A DNA stretch of 9,273 bases from CAMFKD01 sp964436955 (GCA_964436955.1 CAYTFC010000105.1:1-9273), one strand, 5' to 3'; positions 1 through 7,898 are shown, counted from the first letter of the stretch. The notes: generated by a model from the letters alone, not told the origin. Numbers and translations are program-made.

Positions 1-78
1 TGCTGTTAGCCAATTATTTAATTATCACAAGAAAAAGATGTGGGTACAAGTATGGCTTCATGCGGGGCTTCCCACTTT

Positions 79-94
79 TATCGCTACCGCGATA
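79..94. repeat. short perfect hairpin in the upstream spacer
   Basis: TATCGC and GCGATA flank the loop TACC, giving a 6-bp perfect stem. It lies about 90 bases upstream of the kinase-like gene in a region with no convincing gene. No T-tract follows on the plus strand, so it is not a clear intrinsic terminator. It may belong to the 3' region of whatever lies to the left of the window. Confidence 0.35.
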
Positions 95-143
95 TGGAGC
101 AACATTCATTATCTAACTATTACAATCGCAAAATTAAATTAAT

Positions 144-165
144 TGTTTTATAATTAAATAAAACA
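144..165 (+). promoter_or_regulatory. candidate -10 box inside an 8-bp inverted repeat, upstream of the kinase-like gene
   Basis: TATAAT occurs at 149-154, about 30 bases upstream of the ATG. It is overlapped by a perfect inverted repeat: TGTTTTAT (144-151), spacer AATTAA, ATAAAACA (158-165). No good -35 hexamer sits at normal spacing; TTACAA at 120-125 is too far away. A promoter with an overlapping operator is possible, but such palindromes also arise by chance in AT-rich DNA. Confidence 0.3.
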
Positions 166-182
166 CTAATTTATTGACAGCT

Positions 183-1661
183 ATGTCTATTAAATTTGAT
201 ACATCAATTTCTTCAACTAGTTTTGACACTCTTCAGAAGAGTGCGTCGCCAGAACAAAAAACCATTAAAGGTAAAGCGGCTTCTTTCGTCGCGCAGCTAA
301 AAAGTCTGCCCGATAAGCTCCAAGCAAAAACCCTCCATGTCTTTCAAAACAAAACATCATCGCAACCACAGCAAGCCTCGGTCGATTCCAAACGCCATTC
401 TGTGATTAAAGAAACCAAAACTGACTCAACATTCCGAGCAAAAACCACACGTAAACTTGCGTCCATTGGAAGTACGATTAGATCTTTTTCAACTGATGGG
501 CTAAATGCGCTTATAGAATCAACTAGCGCTCGTCAAAAGCCAGAGAGTGGCTCATCGGAAGACATTGAATCCAAGGACTTTCTAGAAAAACTTCCCGCCG
601 GAGTCGATAAACAAGAAATTCTAAAAATTAGAGAAGCCATCACTCCTCAATTAAAGGAATTATCCAAACAAGCTAAGGCCTCTGGCGGAGCCATGAAAAT
701 CTCCAAGCATACAATGACTGCGTTACCAAAGTCTGTCACCGTTACGTCTGACGGCAAAGTCTATATGCACGCGAAGGTACAGCTTGGGAAAGGGCTGGAA
801 AAAACCGTAAAACTAAATGTCGAGGTGTTTACCGGAGAAAAAAAAGTTAGAATGTCGGACTCCACAGCCGGTTCAGGAGTCAAGGAATGGGTCTCTAAAG
901 AACCCGGTTTCTTTAATAAATTTAAAGGAACTAAGGGAATTGCCAAGGCAACAACATATACATTTGTCAGCCAAAAGCCTGGAAAAATCGATGCAGATAG
1001 ACCCAAGCTTGGGATGTTAATGAATGCTTACAACGCAGGCGGAATTGACTCTCTTCTAACAAAACCGGAGTTTACAAACAGTCGCACAGCCCAAATGAAG
1101 GCTCTACATGACTTGGCTTCAGCTGTGGGAGCAATGCACAAAAAAAACTGCACACATGGGGACTTAAAAACCGGAAATTTGCTCGCCAATTTTGATAAAG
1201 ATAATCCTAGCAACATTGAAGTGGGCCTATCGGATTTTGGCATGTCCATCGATTTTTCTTCGGATTTGTCAAAACAAGAAGTGGTCGAGGGTGGGGGAAC
1301 ACCTGGCTTTCAGGGACCAGAAGTGAATCGGGACATCAAGGACATATCTCCGGAACAGTTAAAAGAACACTTCGAAGGCCTTGATCGATATGCGTTTGGG
1401 ATGACAGCATTTTCCATACTGACAGGTGTAAATGACAAAGCTGGGCTTACTGCATTTCGTGAACAAAGATGGAAAAACTATACTTCTGATGACATCGAGA
1501 AATTTGTCTCTGATTTGCGCGGAAAGCCAGGAGTTACAAATGAGGTCGTTAATCTGCTTAAGCGAAGCTTAGATGCAAAGCCAGAAAACCGTCCTCCCAT
1601 GACTGAGTGGATTCCCCATTTAAAACATGCAATGTCGGTAGCATCCAAAATAGAGAGCTGA
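183..1661 (+). CDS. protein-kinase-like protein with long disordered N-terminus (candidate effector)
   Basis: This is a predicted eukaryotic-type Ser/Thr kinase fold, 492 residues from ATG 183; a TTG three codons upstream is a less likely start. Residues 1 to about 145 are rich in Ser, Thr, Lys and Gln and look disordered. The kinase-like region fills the rest. A hinge-like segment ending in a YNAGG motif lies near residue 285. The catalytic loop is HGDLKTGN (H325, D327, K329, N332), followed by SDFG (D351), a GPE in place of APE (E380), DRYAFG (D401) and ENRPP (R470). The catalytic and Mg-binding residues are therefore present. A canonical glycine-rich loop and the beta-3 VAIK lysine are not obvious; the best candidates lie around residues 203-225 (LGKG, then TGEKKVRM). 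No Shine-Dalgarno, signal peptide or membrane segment is seen. The kinase fold is well supported; activity and secretion as an effector are inference. Confidence 0.85.
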   Translation: MSIKFDTSISSTSFDTLQKSASPEQKTIKGKAASFVAQLKSLPDKLQAKTLHVFQNKTSSQPQQASVDSKRHSVIKETKTDSTFRAKTTRKLASIGSTIRSFSTDGLNALIESTSARQKPESGSSEDIESKDFLEKLPAGVDKQEILKIREAITPQLKELSKQAKASGGAMKISKHTMTALPKSVTVTSDGKVYMHAKVQLGKGLEKTVKLNVEVFTGEKKVRMSDSTAGSGVKEWVSKEPGFFNKFKGTKGIAKATTYTFVSQKPGKIDADRPKLGMLMNAYNAGGIDSLLTKPEFTNSRTAQMKALHDLASAVGAMHKKNCTHGDLKTGNLLANFDKDNPSNIEVGLSDFGMSIDFSSDLSKQEVVEGGGTPGFQGPEVNRDIKDISPEQLKEHFEGLDRYAFGMTAFSILTGVNDKAGLTAFREQRWKNYTSDDIEKFVSDLRGKPGVTNEVVNLLKRSLDAKPENRPPMTEWIPHLKHAMSVASKIES

Positions 1662-1671
1662 GTCTTACTAT

Positions 1672-2280
1672 CTAGGTAATGCGCTGATAGGCACGCATGG
1701 ATAGCTCAGGATCACTGCCAAACATTTCCTGCATGGGAACATCCTTGGGAAACTGTGTCGTGCGATAGTATTCCATCGCATTAATAATGTGAGACCGACC
1801 TTTAATAGCCGCTTCTCCCGTGAGCATTTCTTCACGAATCCACCGCGCTCCATCCACGAGATTGTCTACAATGGCATCGCTTAAAGAGTATACAAAGGGA
1901 TGTATCCAATCTTGGAGATCAATTCCCAACGTATTTGTATTGGTTTTGAAGTAATGCGTGTCGCGCGGCGCCCAAGTCACCACCGGAATACCGTGCACTT
2001 TGGCCCACATCATTTCCGCCCCAACACCTAATCCACGACGGTCGCGTGCGTCAACAAATACGAGGTCAGCAGAAGAAACCTGCACCATGTCACGTCCGAA
2101 TACGGAATGTTGATCTGCCATATCATCGGTGCGAAAAGCTGGATTGAGAAAGCTCACGGTATAACCAGAGAGCTCCTCTCGAAGGAGGTCCATATCTACA
2201 TCGGTCCAATAAGTTTCATCATCTTTTTCATGGGCTTTCTTAATTGTACCCGCTAGATACATCGAAACGCGTGGCTTCAT
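1672..2280 (-). CDS. nucleoside 2-deoxyribosyltransferase-like protein
   Basis: The 202-residue protein carries the landmarks of the nucleoside 2-deoxyribosyltransferase superfamily, which cleaves or exchanges the N-glycosidic bond of deoxyribonucleosides through a catalytic glutamate. An N-terminal strand reads YLAGTI (8-13) and NP follows at 46-47. GRDM is at 62-65. A strand DLVFVDA (72-78) leads into RGLGVGAEM (82-90), where E89 is the expected nucleophile. About 80 further residues, mostly helical, lie beyond the usual short catalytic core. The start ATG overlaps the stop of the upstream DUF386 gene as ATGA, and AAGG lies 7 bases before it, so translation is probably coupled. It is last in a minus-strand operon and ends 10 bases from the convergent kinase-like gene, with no terminator visible. 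The fold call is fairly secure. The substrate is not known: transferase, nucleotide hydrolase or another N-glycosidase all remain possible. Confidence 0.75.
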   Translation of the reverse strand: MKPRVSMYLAGTIKKAHEKDDETYWTDVDMDLLREELSGYTVSFLNPAFRTDDMADQHSVFGRDMVQVSSADLVFVDARDRRGLGVGAEMMWAKVHGIPVVTWAPRDTHYFKTNTNTLGIDLQDWIHPFVYSLSDAIVDNLVDGARWIREEMLTGEAAIKGRSHIINAMEYYRTTQFPKDVPMQEMFGSDPELSMRAYQRIT

Positions 2281-2726
2281 ATCGCTACCTTCATGATAAT
2301 TTTTTGGACTGTAGATGTTCCGGCCAAAGGAGCATGCGCATCCTCTTCAGGAAAAAAGATGGCAAACGACTGTTTCGGAAGTGTTAACCAAGTGTCGGGT
2401 TTATCCGCGAAAAACTCTATATCGCGCTCAGCAGTATAGGGTTGACTGATGATCTTACACTCATTGTAAGCCTTCCACCCCATCTCTTCCACCCCGTCAG
2501 CAACATATTGAATGTCGATGTAGCGCTTATGATTCTCAAGGCGACAATTTTCACGCGTACGTCCAATACCTTCTTCAACGATGGCGATAAGGCGATCGCC
2601 CCATAGCTCCTGACGTCCTACCACGAATGGCCTTTTTGCAATTTCTTCCAAAAACTGAAAAGCTCTTAAGAAGCCAGCATGAGTCCCGGTATACCGTTTA
2701 TGGTTCTCTAATGTGTCAATAATCAT
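2277..2726 (-). CDS. YhcH/YjgK/YiaL family (DUF386) protein, possible sugar anomerase
   Basis: The 149-residue length is typical of the DUF386 family, a cupin-like beta-barrel that includes E. coli YhcH (NanQ), YiaL and EbgC. Characterised members act on sugars, for example as a sialic-acid anomerase. Matching landmarks are the N-terminal IIDTLENHKRY, WGDRLIAIVEEG in the middle, the signature LENHKRYIDIQYV (63-75), and FFPEEDAHAP (124-133) near the end. E64, H66 and H131 are the likely metal ligands. It is cytoplasmic, with no signal peptide. The gene overlaps both neighbours by ATGA: its ATG overlaps the TPR-like gene's stop, and its TGA overlaps the deoxyribosyltransferase-like start. This implies coupled translation. 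No sialic-acid or other sugar-catabolism gene is nearby, so its substrate may be tied to the N-glycosidase-like neighbour; that link is inference. Confidence 0.88.
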   Translation of the reverse strand: MIIDTLENHKRYTGTHAGFLRAFQFLEEIAKRPFVVGRQELWGDRLIAIVEEGIGRTRENCRLENHKRYIDIQYVADGVEEMGWKAYNECKIISQPYTAERDIEFFADKPDTWLTLPKQSFAIFFPEEDAHAPLAGTSTVQKIIMKVAI

Positions 2727-3577
2727 AAGCTTTTCTGAGTTGAGTCAATAAAATGTTGAAAACGTTGTTCGTCAGCTTGGGCTCCCAGCTTTTTAGCACG
2801 AGAGAGAGCTTGTCCAGCCAAAAACACTGCCTCTTTAGAACTCCCCTGAGACTGAGCAATCTGGGCTCGTAGATACTCGAGGTGCATTAAATCGCGCTCA
2901 GCGCGTACTTGCGGCCGTACCTCTGTCACAAGTTTTTCAGCTTCCTTTGGCTGGTCCTGTAAAAGCCGAACTTTAGCCAAACGCACCGTAGCGCGGACAA
3001 TATCATCGCTGCTTTGGGCCTGTCTGAAACTAGTAAGGGCATCTATATAGTGTTTTGAAGCTTGTTCCAGATTGCCTTTTGGATTGTCGGATTCCGCTGC
3101 TCCAAGATTAAAGTAGACTTTACCCAGCAAATTATCGTCGGATATTTTCCTGTCGTGATAGGCTTTGAGAGCATCTTGACCGCTTATGGCAGCACGACTA
3201 AAGAGAAAATCTTGGTCGTCACCCTTTGCTTGACCTGCCAACGCTCGGTATGCAGCTGACTGGAGGTACATGCTGCGAACCAACAACTTTTCATCAGCAG
3301 TACAATGCGCCAAAGCGCGGCAGCGATCAGCATGCTCCACAGTTTTGAGGTAATTACCTTTGTAATATTCCGTGGAGGCTAATTGGGCATGAATTGTAGC
3401 TTCGTCTACCCACCGCTGCTTACGCACGGCCTCTTGTATCGCCACTTCACCTAAAGCAATGATGCGATTCCAATCTTCACTTTTTTTTAAAGATGTAAAT
3501 TCATCAAAGTAAGTATCCAGCTCGCTATGAGCCAGACGCTGCTCTTCAATTTGTGGTGCGCTAGAGATATCATCCAT
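2723..3577 (-). CDS. TPR-like helical repeat protein
   Basis: The 284-residue protein is hydrophilic and almost entirely alpha-helical, with TPR-like helix pairs. Examples are the segment with LASTEYYKGNYLKTVEHA (about residues 66-83), YFNLGAAES followed by ASKHYIDAL (about 155-180), RLAKVRLLQDQPKEAEKLV, and AQIAQSQGSSKEAVFLAGQAL near the end. TPRs usually serve as protein-protein interaction scaffolds or chaperones. There is no signal peptide or membrane segment, so it is probably cytoplasmic. The start is supported by GAGG six bases before the ATG. It begins 25 bases after the secreted 637-residue gene and its stop overlaps the DUF386 start (ATGA), placing it in the middle of an operon. The exact family is not recognised. 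It could be a partner for a product of the operon, but nothing in the sequence proves that. Confidence 0.72.
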   Translation of the reverse strand: MDDISSAPQIEEQRLAHSELDTYFDEFTSLKKSEDWNRIIALGEVAIQEAVRKQRWVDEATIHAQLASTEYYKGNYLKTVEHADRCRALAHCTADEKLLVRSMYLQSAAYRALAGQAKGDDQDFLFSRAAISGQDALKAYHDRKISDDNLLGKVYFNLGAAESDNPKGNLEQASKHYIDALTSFRQAQSSDDIVRATVRLAKVRLLQDQPKEAEKLVTEVRPQVRAERDLMHLEYLRAQIAQSQGSSKEAVFLAGQALSRAKKLGAQADEQRFQHFIDSTQKSL

Positions 3578-3583
3578 AAAAAA

Positions 3584-3592
3584 CCTCGAGAC
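3584..3592 (-). promoter_or_regulatory. ribosome binding site for the TPR-like gene
   Basis: On the minus strand GAGG (3586-3589) lies 6 bases before the ATG at 3577, a good Shine-Dalgarno in the 25-base gap after the upstream stop. It supports this start codon and internal translation within a polycistronic message. Confidence 0.6.
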
Positions 3593-3602
3593 GGATCATA
3601 CC

Positions 3603-5516
3603 TCAAGGTTCAATTTGAGTAAAACTCAGTTGCGATGGCCTTGGTGATGAAGAAAATGTATTATACGTGGGTCTTGGGGGTTTTGCTCTCAAACGCTCCA
3701 TGTAAGCCGTTGCTTCCCACGTATTGAGAAGGGGACGTTTTGAAAAGGGCTTCAATGCCGTAGATTTTTCTTTCAAATCCATAAGACTGTTGCCTAGAAA
3801 TTTTTGTGACGATTTTTTTTCGCGAAGAATCGGCAACTCCTGCTTTAAAAGTTCAAGATAGGAAGCAAATTCCACACCAAACAATTCTTGCCCCCGCTGG
3901 AGAAACAAGTTGCATAGATAACTAAGATGATCACCTGAGCTACTTTTAGCATGGTCTACATCTAACTCTGGCTGAGTTTGCGAAAGCACGTCATTCACAA
4001 GCTGTTCACTTTTGGGCGCAGACTGACCGCCACCCACACTCTTGTTATTCTTCTTTGAAGTCGGTTTAGTGCTTGGCTTGACTGACGCTTGCGTCGACGA
4101 AGGCGTCGTTTTCGGAGTTGTTACCGCAACAGTCGGAGTGTCTTTTGCCTTGGTTGGCGTGGTCTGGGCCTTCAAATGGGGAATCATCTTCTTCACTGGT
4201 GGCGTTTTCAACGACCCTTTCAAGGTGATACAGTCGGGATTTGCATAGACATACATGACCTGTGTTAAGAGCCTCTGTCCACGGGCTTCAATTTCCAAAC
4301 TTAACTCTGGAAATAAATGCGCTCCAGATGAATCCTTTGATTTTGCCAACAGCATTCCCAATTGAGTGGGGCACAGTCCATCCATATCCGCTGAGTAAGA
4401 AGTAATATACTCTTTAAGCAGATACAACTTTGTAAACTCTCTCCACTTGCGAATGTGATCGATCGAATGGCTTAGATCTTTAGACTGCTCCGCGCTCATT
4501 ACCGTCCACAAGCTGATTATAGCAGCCTCTAGACTAGCCCAAGAACAGTTACCGACTTTTTGCCACTCATCGCCGCGATAGATCTCGGCTACGGTGTCAC
4601 TCATCGAATTGGGAACGGCATCCAAAATTTGAGAAAGCGCGCTTTGAAAGGAGATAAAATTATCTGGTGGCAACCAATCCAAATCTTGGATCAGTGAAAT
4701 GATACCTGCCGTTACCTTTCTAGTATTGATTGTGTAAATGACGCTAGGATAATTAGGGTGATGGTTTTCTCCACGATTTCCGATAATCAAATAGTCTTTG
4801 TAAAGGATGGCTGAGACCGAATGACCTAGATAACCCGTCTTTAATAGGATCGGTTGGTTCGTTCGATAGTGCTTTAATAGGCTTGCTGAATTTTGCCTAT
4901 GATCTGGATGATCCTTAAGATCGGCAGTTTTGAGGATTTCTACAAGTCGCTTACTTACTTGCGCGTCACCCTTAAATTGTTCAAGGGACCGGATAAATAT
5001 CGGTGCCCAGTTTTGGGGTGATTGTCCAACAGAACCGATGGTCCAACCGCGGTATTCCGCCGCATCCACATATTCCCATGCGCTGGCAAGGGCGCTGAGA
5101 AAGATATGATGCCTGCTAAGACCCCTTAAAAGAAGCGGAGCACAATCTTTGGATGAGTTTTCGTTGCATAGGCCATACAAAGAGGCACCTTCTACCATAA
5201 AATCGACATCAACATTTCCCTTCATGGCGTCTAAAAGCGCATTAGCATCGTCCCCCACAACAGAATTAAGGAGTGTTTTTTGAGTGATGTTCAAGGCCTC
5301 ATAATTCACAAAAGTTGACTCTCTAGGCGGAATAGACTTAGACAAGGCTACTTTTCCAACATTAGTTAGGCCATTTAAAATTGACAATTCGCTTTCAGTA
5401 TAAACCCGATTGTAGTCCACTGGAGGACACGTCACTCCATGAGCTTTACTTGCACCCAAGAAGGACGCCATCAACAAAAACAGGTACAAAATATTTTTAA
5501 ACACTACAACATCCAT
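3603..5516 (-). CDS. secreted protein of unknown function with possible papain-like Cys/His pair
   Basis: The 637-residue protein is not confidently assigned to a family. Residues 1-25 form a clear Sec signal peptide: a short N-region ending in K7, a hydrophobic core (9-22), then Ser-Lys-Ala before the cleavage point. The mature protein is therefore probably periplasmic or exported further. Residues 26 to about 430 look globular. Within them GHSVSAILYKDYLIIGNRG contains H232, and KVGNCSWASLEAA contains C324. A His on a beta-hairpin ending NRG, followed later by a Cys starting a helix, resembles permuted papain-like folds; this is inference. Residues about 433-500 are a Lys/Thr/Pro/Ser-rich linker, followed by a helical segment and a Pro/Ser-rich tail. 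No Shine-Dalgarno precedes the ATG, which follows an AT-rich leader. It leads an operon with the TPR-like gene. Confidence 0.72.
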   Translation of the reverse strand: MDVVVFKNILYLFLLMASFLGASKAHGVTCPPVDYNRVYTESELSILNGLTNVGKVALSKSIPPRESTFVNYEALNITQKTLLNSVVGDDANALLDAMKGNVDVDFMVEGASLYGLCNENSSKDCAPLLLRGLSRHHIFLSALASAWEYVDAAEYRGWTIGSVGQSPQNWAPIFIRSLEQFKGDAQVSKRLVEILKTADLKDHPDHRQNSASLLKHYRTNQPILLKTGYLGHSVSAILYKDYLIIGNRGENHHPNYPSVIYTINTRKVTAGIISLIQDLDWLPPDNFISFQSALSQILDAVPNSMSDTVAEIYRGDEWQKVGNCSWASLEAAIISLWTVMSAEQSKDLSHSIDHIRKWREFTKLYLLKEYITSYSADMDGLCPTQLGMLLAKSKDSSGAHLFPELSLEIEARGQRLLTQVMYVYANPDCITLKGSLKTPPVKKMIPHLKAQTTPTKAKDTPTVAVTTPKTTPSSTQASVKPSTKPTSKKNNKSVGGGQSAPKSEQLVNDVLSQTQPELDVDHAKSSSGDHLSYLCNLFLQRGQELFGVEFASYLELLKQELPILREKKSSQKFLGNSLMDLKEKSTALKPFSKRPLLNTWEATAYMERLRAKPPRPTYNTFSSSPRPSQLSFTQIEP

Positions 5517-5874
5517 TTATTTTAATTAAATGACAACACATGTCCAACATCAAACTAAAAGTCAAAAAGATAGATAATAAAGGTTAAGTATTACAATAAT
5601 TAACAATAATATATTATTACACATCAATTTTATCACACAACTAACTATAATTCAAATTAAATGCGATAGTTTATTTTGAAATACAAAGACAAAAATGATG
5701 ATTTTTTTTCGGGATATGAGTTCACTATCGTAGGTATTAAAAGTCTCCCTCAATGCCTTGCATGACTTGTGCGGCAAGTTTTGGTAGCAATCAAGGTCTA
5801 AGATGCGTGCTTATAGAAACGTTTGTGTTAAAAAAAGAGTTGTGTTTTGTCAAAAACTTATGCGTAAAAATATG
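5517..5874. other. AT-rich non-coding spacer with small palindromes
   Basis: These 358 bases lie between the SDR stop and the start of the secreted-protein gene, both on the minus strand, so the promoter of the latter operon must lie here. Many A/T hexamers on the minus strand resemble -10 boxes and no single choice is defensible. AATAATATATTATT (5605-5618) is a perfect 14-base palindrome. CGATAGT (5664-5670) and ACTATCG (5724-5730) form a 7-bp inverted pair. ACTTG/CAAGT around TGCGG (5765-5779) is a weak hairpin followed by TTTT on the plus strand. No gene, tRNA or clear intrinsic terminator for the SDR gene is seen. Confidence 0.5.
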
Positions 5875-7317
5875 TTAACCGCGCCCAGCTAGGCTGTTCG
5901 CCATTTTTCGAAAAATAAAGAAGTGAAAAGGAACGAGAACGTACCAATAAAGACGTCCCATTAGTCCCTTCGGGCGGAAAGTAGCGGTTTGCACAAGAAA
6001 CCACTGATCGTTTTCCTGTTCTAGACTGAATTCCAGCCATGCCTCACCAGGAATTTTCATGGTCGCAAATAAAATGAGGTTTCCACTTTCCTTATCCGCT
6101 TGGATCACGCGCCAAAAATCGATAGAATCACCGGGTTGAATTTGCGAAGGATGCCTTCGCCCTCGGTTTAGCCCCACTCCACCAATCATCTTGTCAAACA
6201 GGCCTCTGAGATGCCATGCCCAATCCATAGTATAGTAGCCTTGGTGACCTCCAATGCGCCAAATTCTATCAATCGTCGCCTCTTTTGAATCCGCAATCGC
6301 AACCCGTCGTTTATCCATAAGACACCCTTCACGAGGCACCTCCAAATAGTCTGCGATGTTAGGATCGTTTCCTTGCAGCTCCCACGCATCCATCCAACTT
6401 GAGAACTCCTCATTTTGTGAGGTATTTTGAAAAGCCAAGTCCAGCGCTTCTACATACGTTAAACAGGTATGCGGAAGGATTTGATAGATTTCCTTCAGTT
6501 TCACAACGGTGTTTGTCTTCATACTCTCTACCAGATAAGAACACAGAGAAAAGCGCACCGATGTAATAAAGACAAGCCAATAACTAGAGAGACGAGGAGT
6601 GAGCACAGGAACATCGATAATCCACCTTTTGAGGCCTCTAAACTTAGCGTAGGTGAGCATCGCTTCCTGAAACGTCATGACATTGGCACCACCAATATCA
6701 AAGGTCTTATTTAAGCAATCGAGGCGTAAAAGCACGTTTAGCAAATAGTAAAGAACATCGCAAATAGCGATGGGTTGACATTGCGTCTTAACCCAGCGTG
6801 GAGCAACCATCACTGGCAATTTTTCGCATAGATCTCTAATAATTTCGAACGAGGCGCTACCAGATCCAATGATAATACTGGCTCTTAGGACGGTTGTGGG
6901 GATACCACTCGCCCTAAGAGCCTGCTCCACCATGAGTCGAGATTTAAGATGAGGAGATAATTCATTTTCATCATTGATAATCCCTCCCAAATAGATAATT
7001 TGTTTGATAGAGGTGGCTTTAACGCCATTTACGAACTGATTGACCACCGCGAGCTCGGCACTTATCAGGTCACCCACAATCTCGGACATCGAATGAACAA
7101 GATAGTACGCTGCATCGATGTCTTTTGGAATTTGACTTAAGGTTTGAGAATTTCTGAGATCTCCCCAAATATAAAAGAGGTTCGGCTTATCCTCAGGAAA
7201 TACTTTCGTTCCCTTGATTCTGCATAAGGCATAGACATGATGGCCCTGATTAAGGAGCTGAAGGATCAATCTTTTGCCTACAAATCCATTAGCCCCAGTA
7301 ACAAAAATTTTTGCCAT
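5875..7317 (-). CDS. YbjT-type NAD(P)-binding SDR with C-terminal DUF2867
   Basis: The 480-residue protein is close in length to E. coli YbjT and has its two-part layout. An atypical extended SDR domain begins with TGANGFVG (residues 7-14), the NAD(P)-binding glycine loop. It continues with YYLVHSM near residue 75, IIYLGG, then LSPHLKSRLMVEQALRASG and SGSASFEIIRDL. The C-terminal DUF2867 domain starts near residue 345 and includes RIGGHQGYYTMDWAW, GRRHP, PGD and FWRV, then an aromatic hydrophobic stretch near 453-471. Substrate and reaction are not established for this family. It starts 17 bases after the tandem-Nif11 gene with GGTGA six bases before the ATG, so the two are probably co-transcribed. 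A hydrophobic segment near 240-265 might associate with the membrane. The family call is strong; the role is unknown. Confidence 0.88.
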   Translation of the reverse strand: MAKIFVTGANGFVGKRLILQLLNQGHHVYALCRIKGTKVFPEDKPNLFYIWGDLRNSQTLSQIPKDIDAAYYLVHSMSEIVGDLISAELAVVNQFVNGVKATSIKQIIYLGGIINDENELSPHLKSRLMVEQALRASGIPTTVLRASIIIGSGSASFEIIRDLCEKLPVMVAPRWVKTQCQPIAICDVLYYLLNVLLRLDCLNKTFDIGGANVMTFQEAMLTYAKFRGLKRWIIDVPVLTPRLSSYWLVFITSVRFSLCSYLVESMKTNTVVKLKEIYQILPHTCLTYVEALDLAFQNTSQNEEFSSWMDAWELQGNDPNIADYLEVPREGCLMDKRRVAIADSKEATIDRIWRIGGHQGYYTMDWAWHLRGLFDKMIGGVGLNRGRRHPSQIQPGDSIDFWRVIQADKESGNLILFATMKIPGEAWLEFSLEQENDQWFLVQTATFRPKGLMGRLYWYVLVPFHFFIFRKMANSLAGRG

Positions 7318-7334
7318 TAGCGATCACCAAAGGG

Positions 7335-7898
7335 TTATATTTGACCCCGAGCTACCTGTTCAGCTTGCTCGGGAGTAAGCTCTCCAATAAGCTGCGCTTG
7401 ATGCTGCAGCAGACTAATAGCAGAAACGTCGTAACCATGTGCATTTAAAACATCGGCGACATCGTTGAAAATTTTCGCTGAAGACAATTTCAAACGCAGT
7501 GAGGGGTGAGTTTGAATTGCTTGAATCACAGATGTCAAGGTTGTACCGATATAGCCCCAATCAATAAATGTGACCATCCAATAGCCGGCATTGTCTAAAT
7601 ACCCATTGCCGCCATCGCGTCCCCATTGAGCTCCGCTCTGAGGCTTGCGCCCCTGAGCGATGACCGCTTGCTGGTCTGCAGGCAAGCTCAGGGTTCTATT
7701 GGCCTGTGCACGAAGAATATCTGCTCCGGATACCTTAAAACCAGCCTCGTTGGCAATTACGGCGACATCTGACAACTCCTTTGTATCATACAAACGCTTT
7801 TGTAACGCCGGGTTATCCTTGATAGTGGCAAAGAAGGCACTCGTCTCCGGTGAAAATGATCCTGTTTCTTTTGGCGAGGGGTTAGCGTCAAACGACAT
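7335..7898 (-). CDS. tandem Nif11-like domain protein
   Basis: The 187-residue protein contains two Nif11-like helical modules, at residues 22-66 and 124-168. They align without gaps over 45 positions with about 15 identities, sharing the framework DxP/HxP-xL...L...K...DVA...N..G..VS....L..QA. Nif11-type modules are known as leader regions of modified peptide precursors (nitrile-hydratase-like leader peptides) and as nitrogen-fixation-associated proteins. Each module is followed by a leader-end-like stretch: LSLPADQQAVIAQG after the first, ELTPEQAEQVARG after the second. Between them (84-118) lies a Gly/Trp/Tyr-rich linker with no Cys. The protein has no Cys at all and no obvious core peptide, so it may not be a peptide precursor. 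AGGA seven bases upstream supports the ATG. It precedes the SDR gene by 17 bases. Confidence 0.72.
   Translation of the reverse strand: MSFDANPSPKETGSFSPETSAFFATIKDNPALQKRLYDTKELSDVAVIANEAGFKVSGADILRAQANRTLSLPADQQAVIAQGRKPQSGAQWGRDGGNGYLDNAGYWMVTFIDWGYIGTTLTSVIQAIQTHPSLRLKLSSAKIFNDVADVLNAHGYDVSAISLLQHQAQLIGELTPEQAEQVARGQI

Larger units (their letters stand above)
1..182. other. upstream spacer, possibly holding the end of an unseen gene
   Basis: Two plus-strand frames are open from the left edge, one to a stop at 143-145 and one to a stop at 108-110. Neither gives a recognisable protein, and both are short enough to be chance. The right half is very AT-rich and probably carries the promoter of the kinase-like gene. 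Confidence 0.3.

Noticed and set aside
2..145. C-terminal end of a gene entering from the left
   Set aside because: The frame is open but the 47 residues are not recognisable, and another frame is also open over much of it.
174..182. TTG at 174 as the start of the kinase-like gene
   Set aside because: The ATG at 183 is three codons downstream, neither has a Shine-Dalgarno, and ATG is the more likely start.
5701..5710. T-tract as an intrinsic terminator
   Set aside because: Eight T residues on the plus strand have no GC-rich stem before them and no plus-strand gene upstream.
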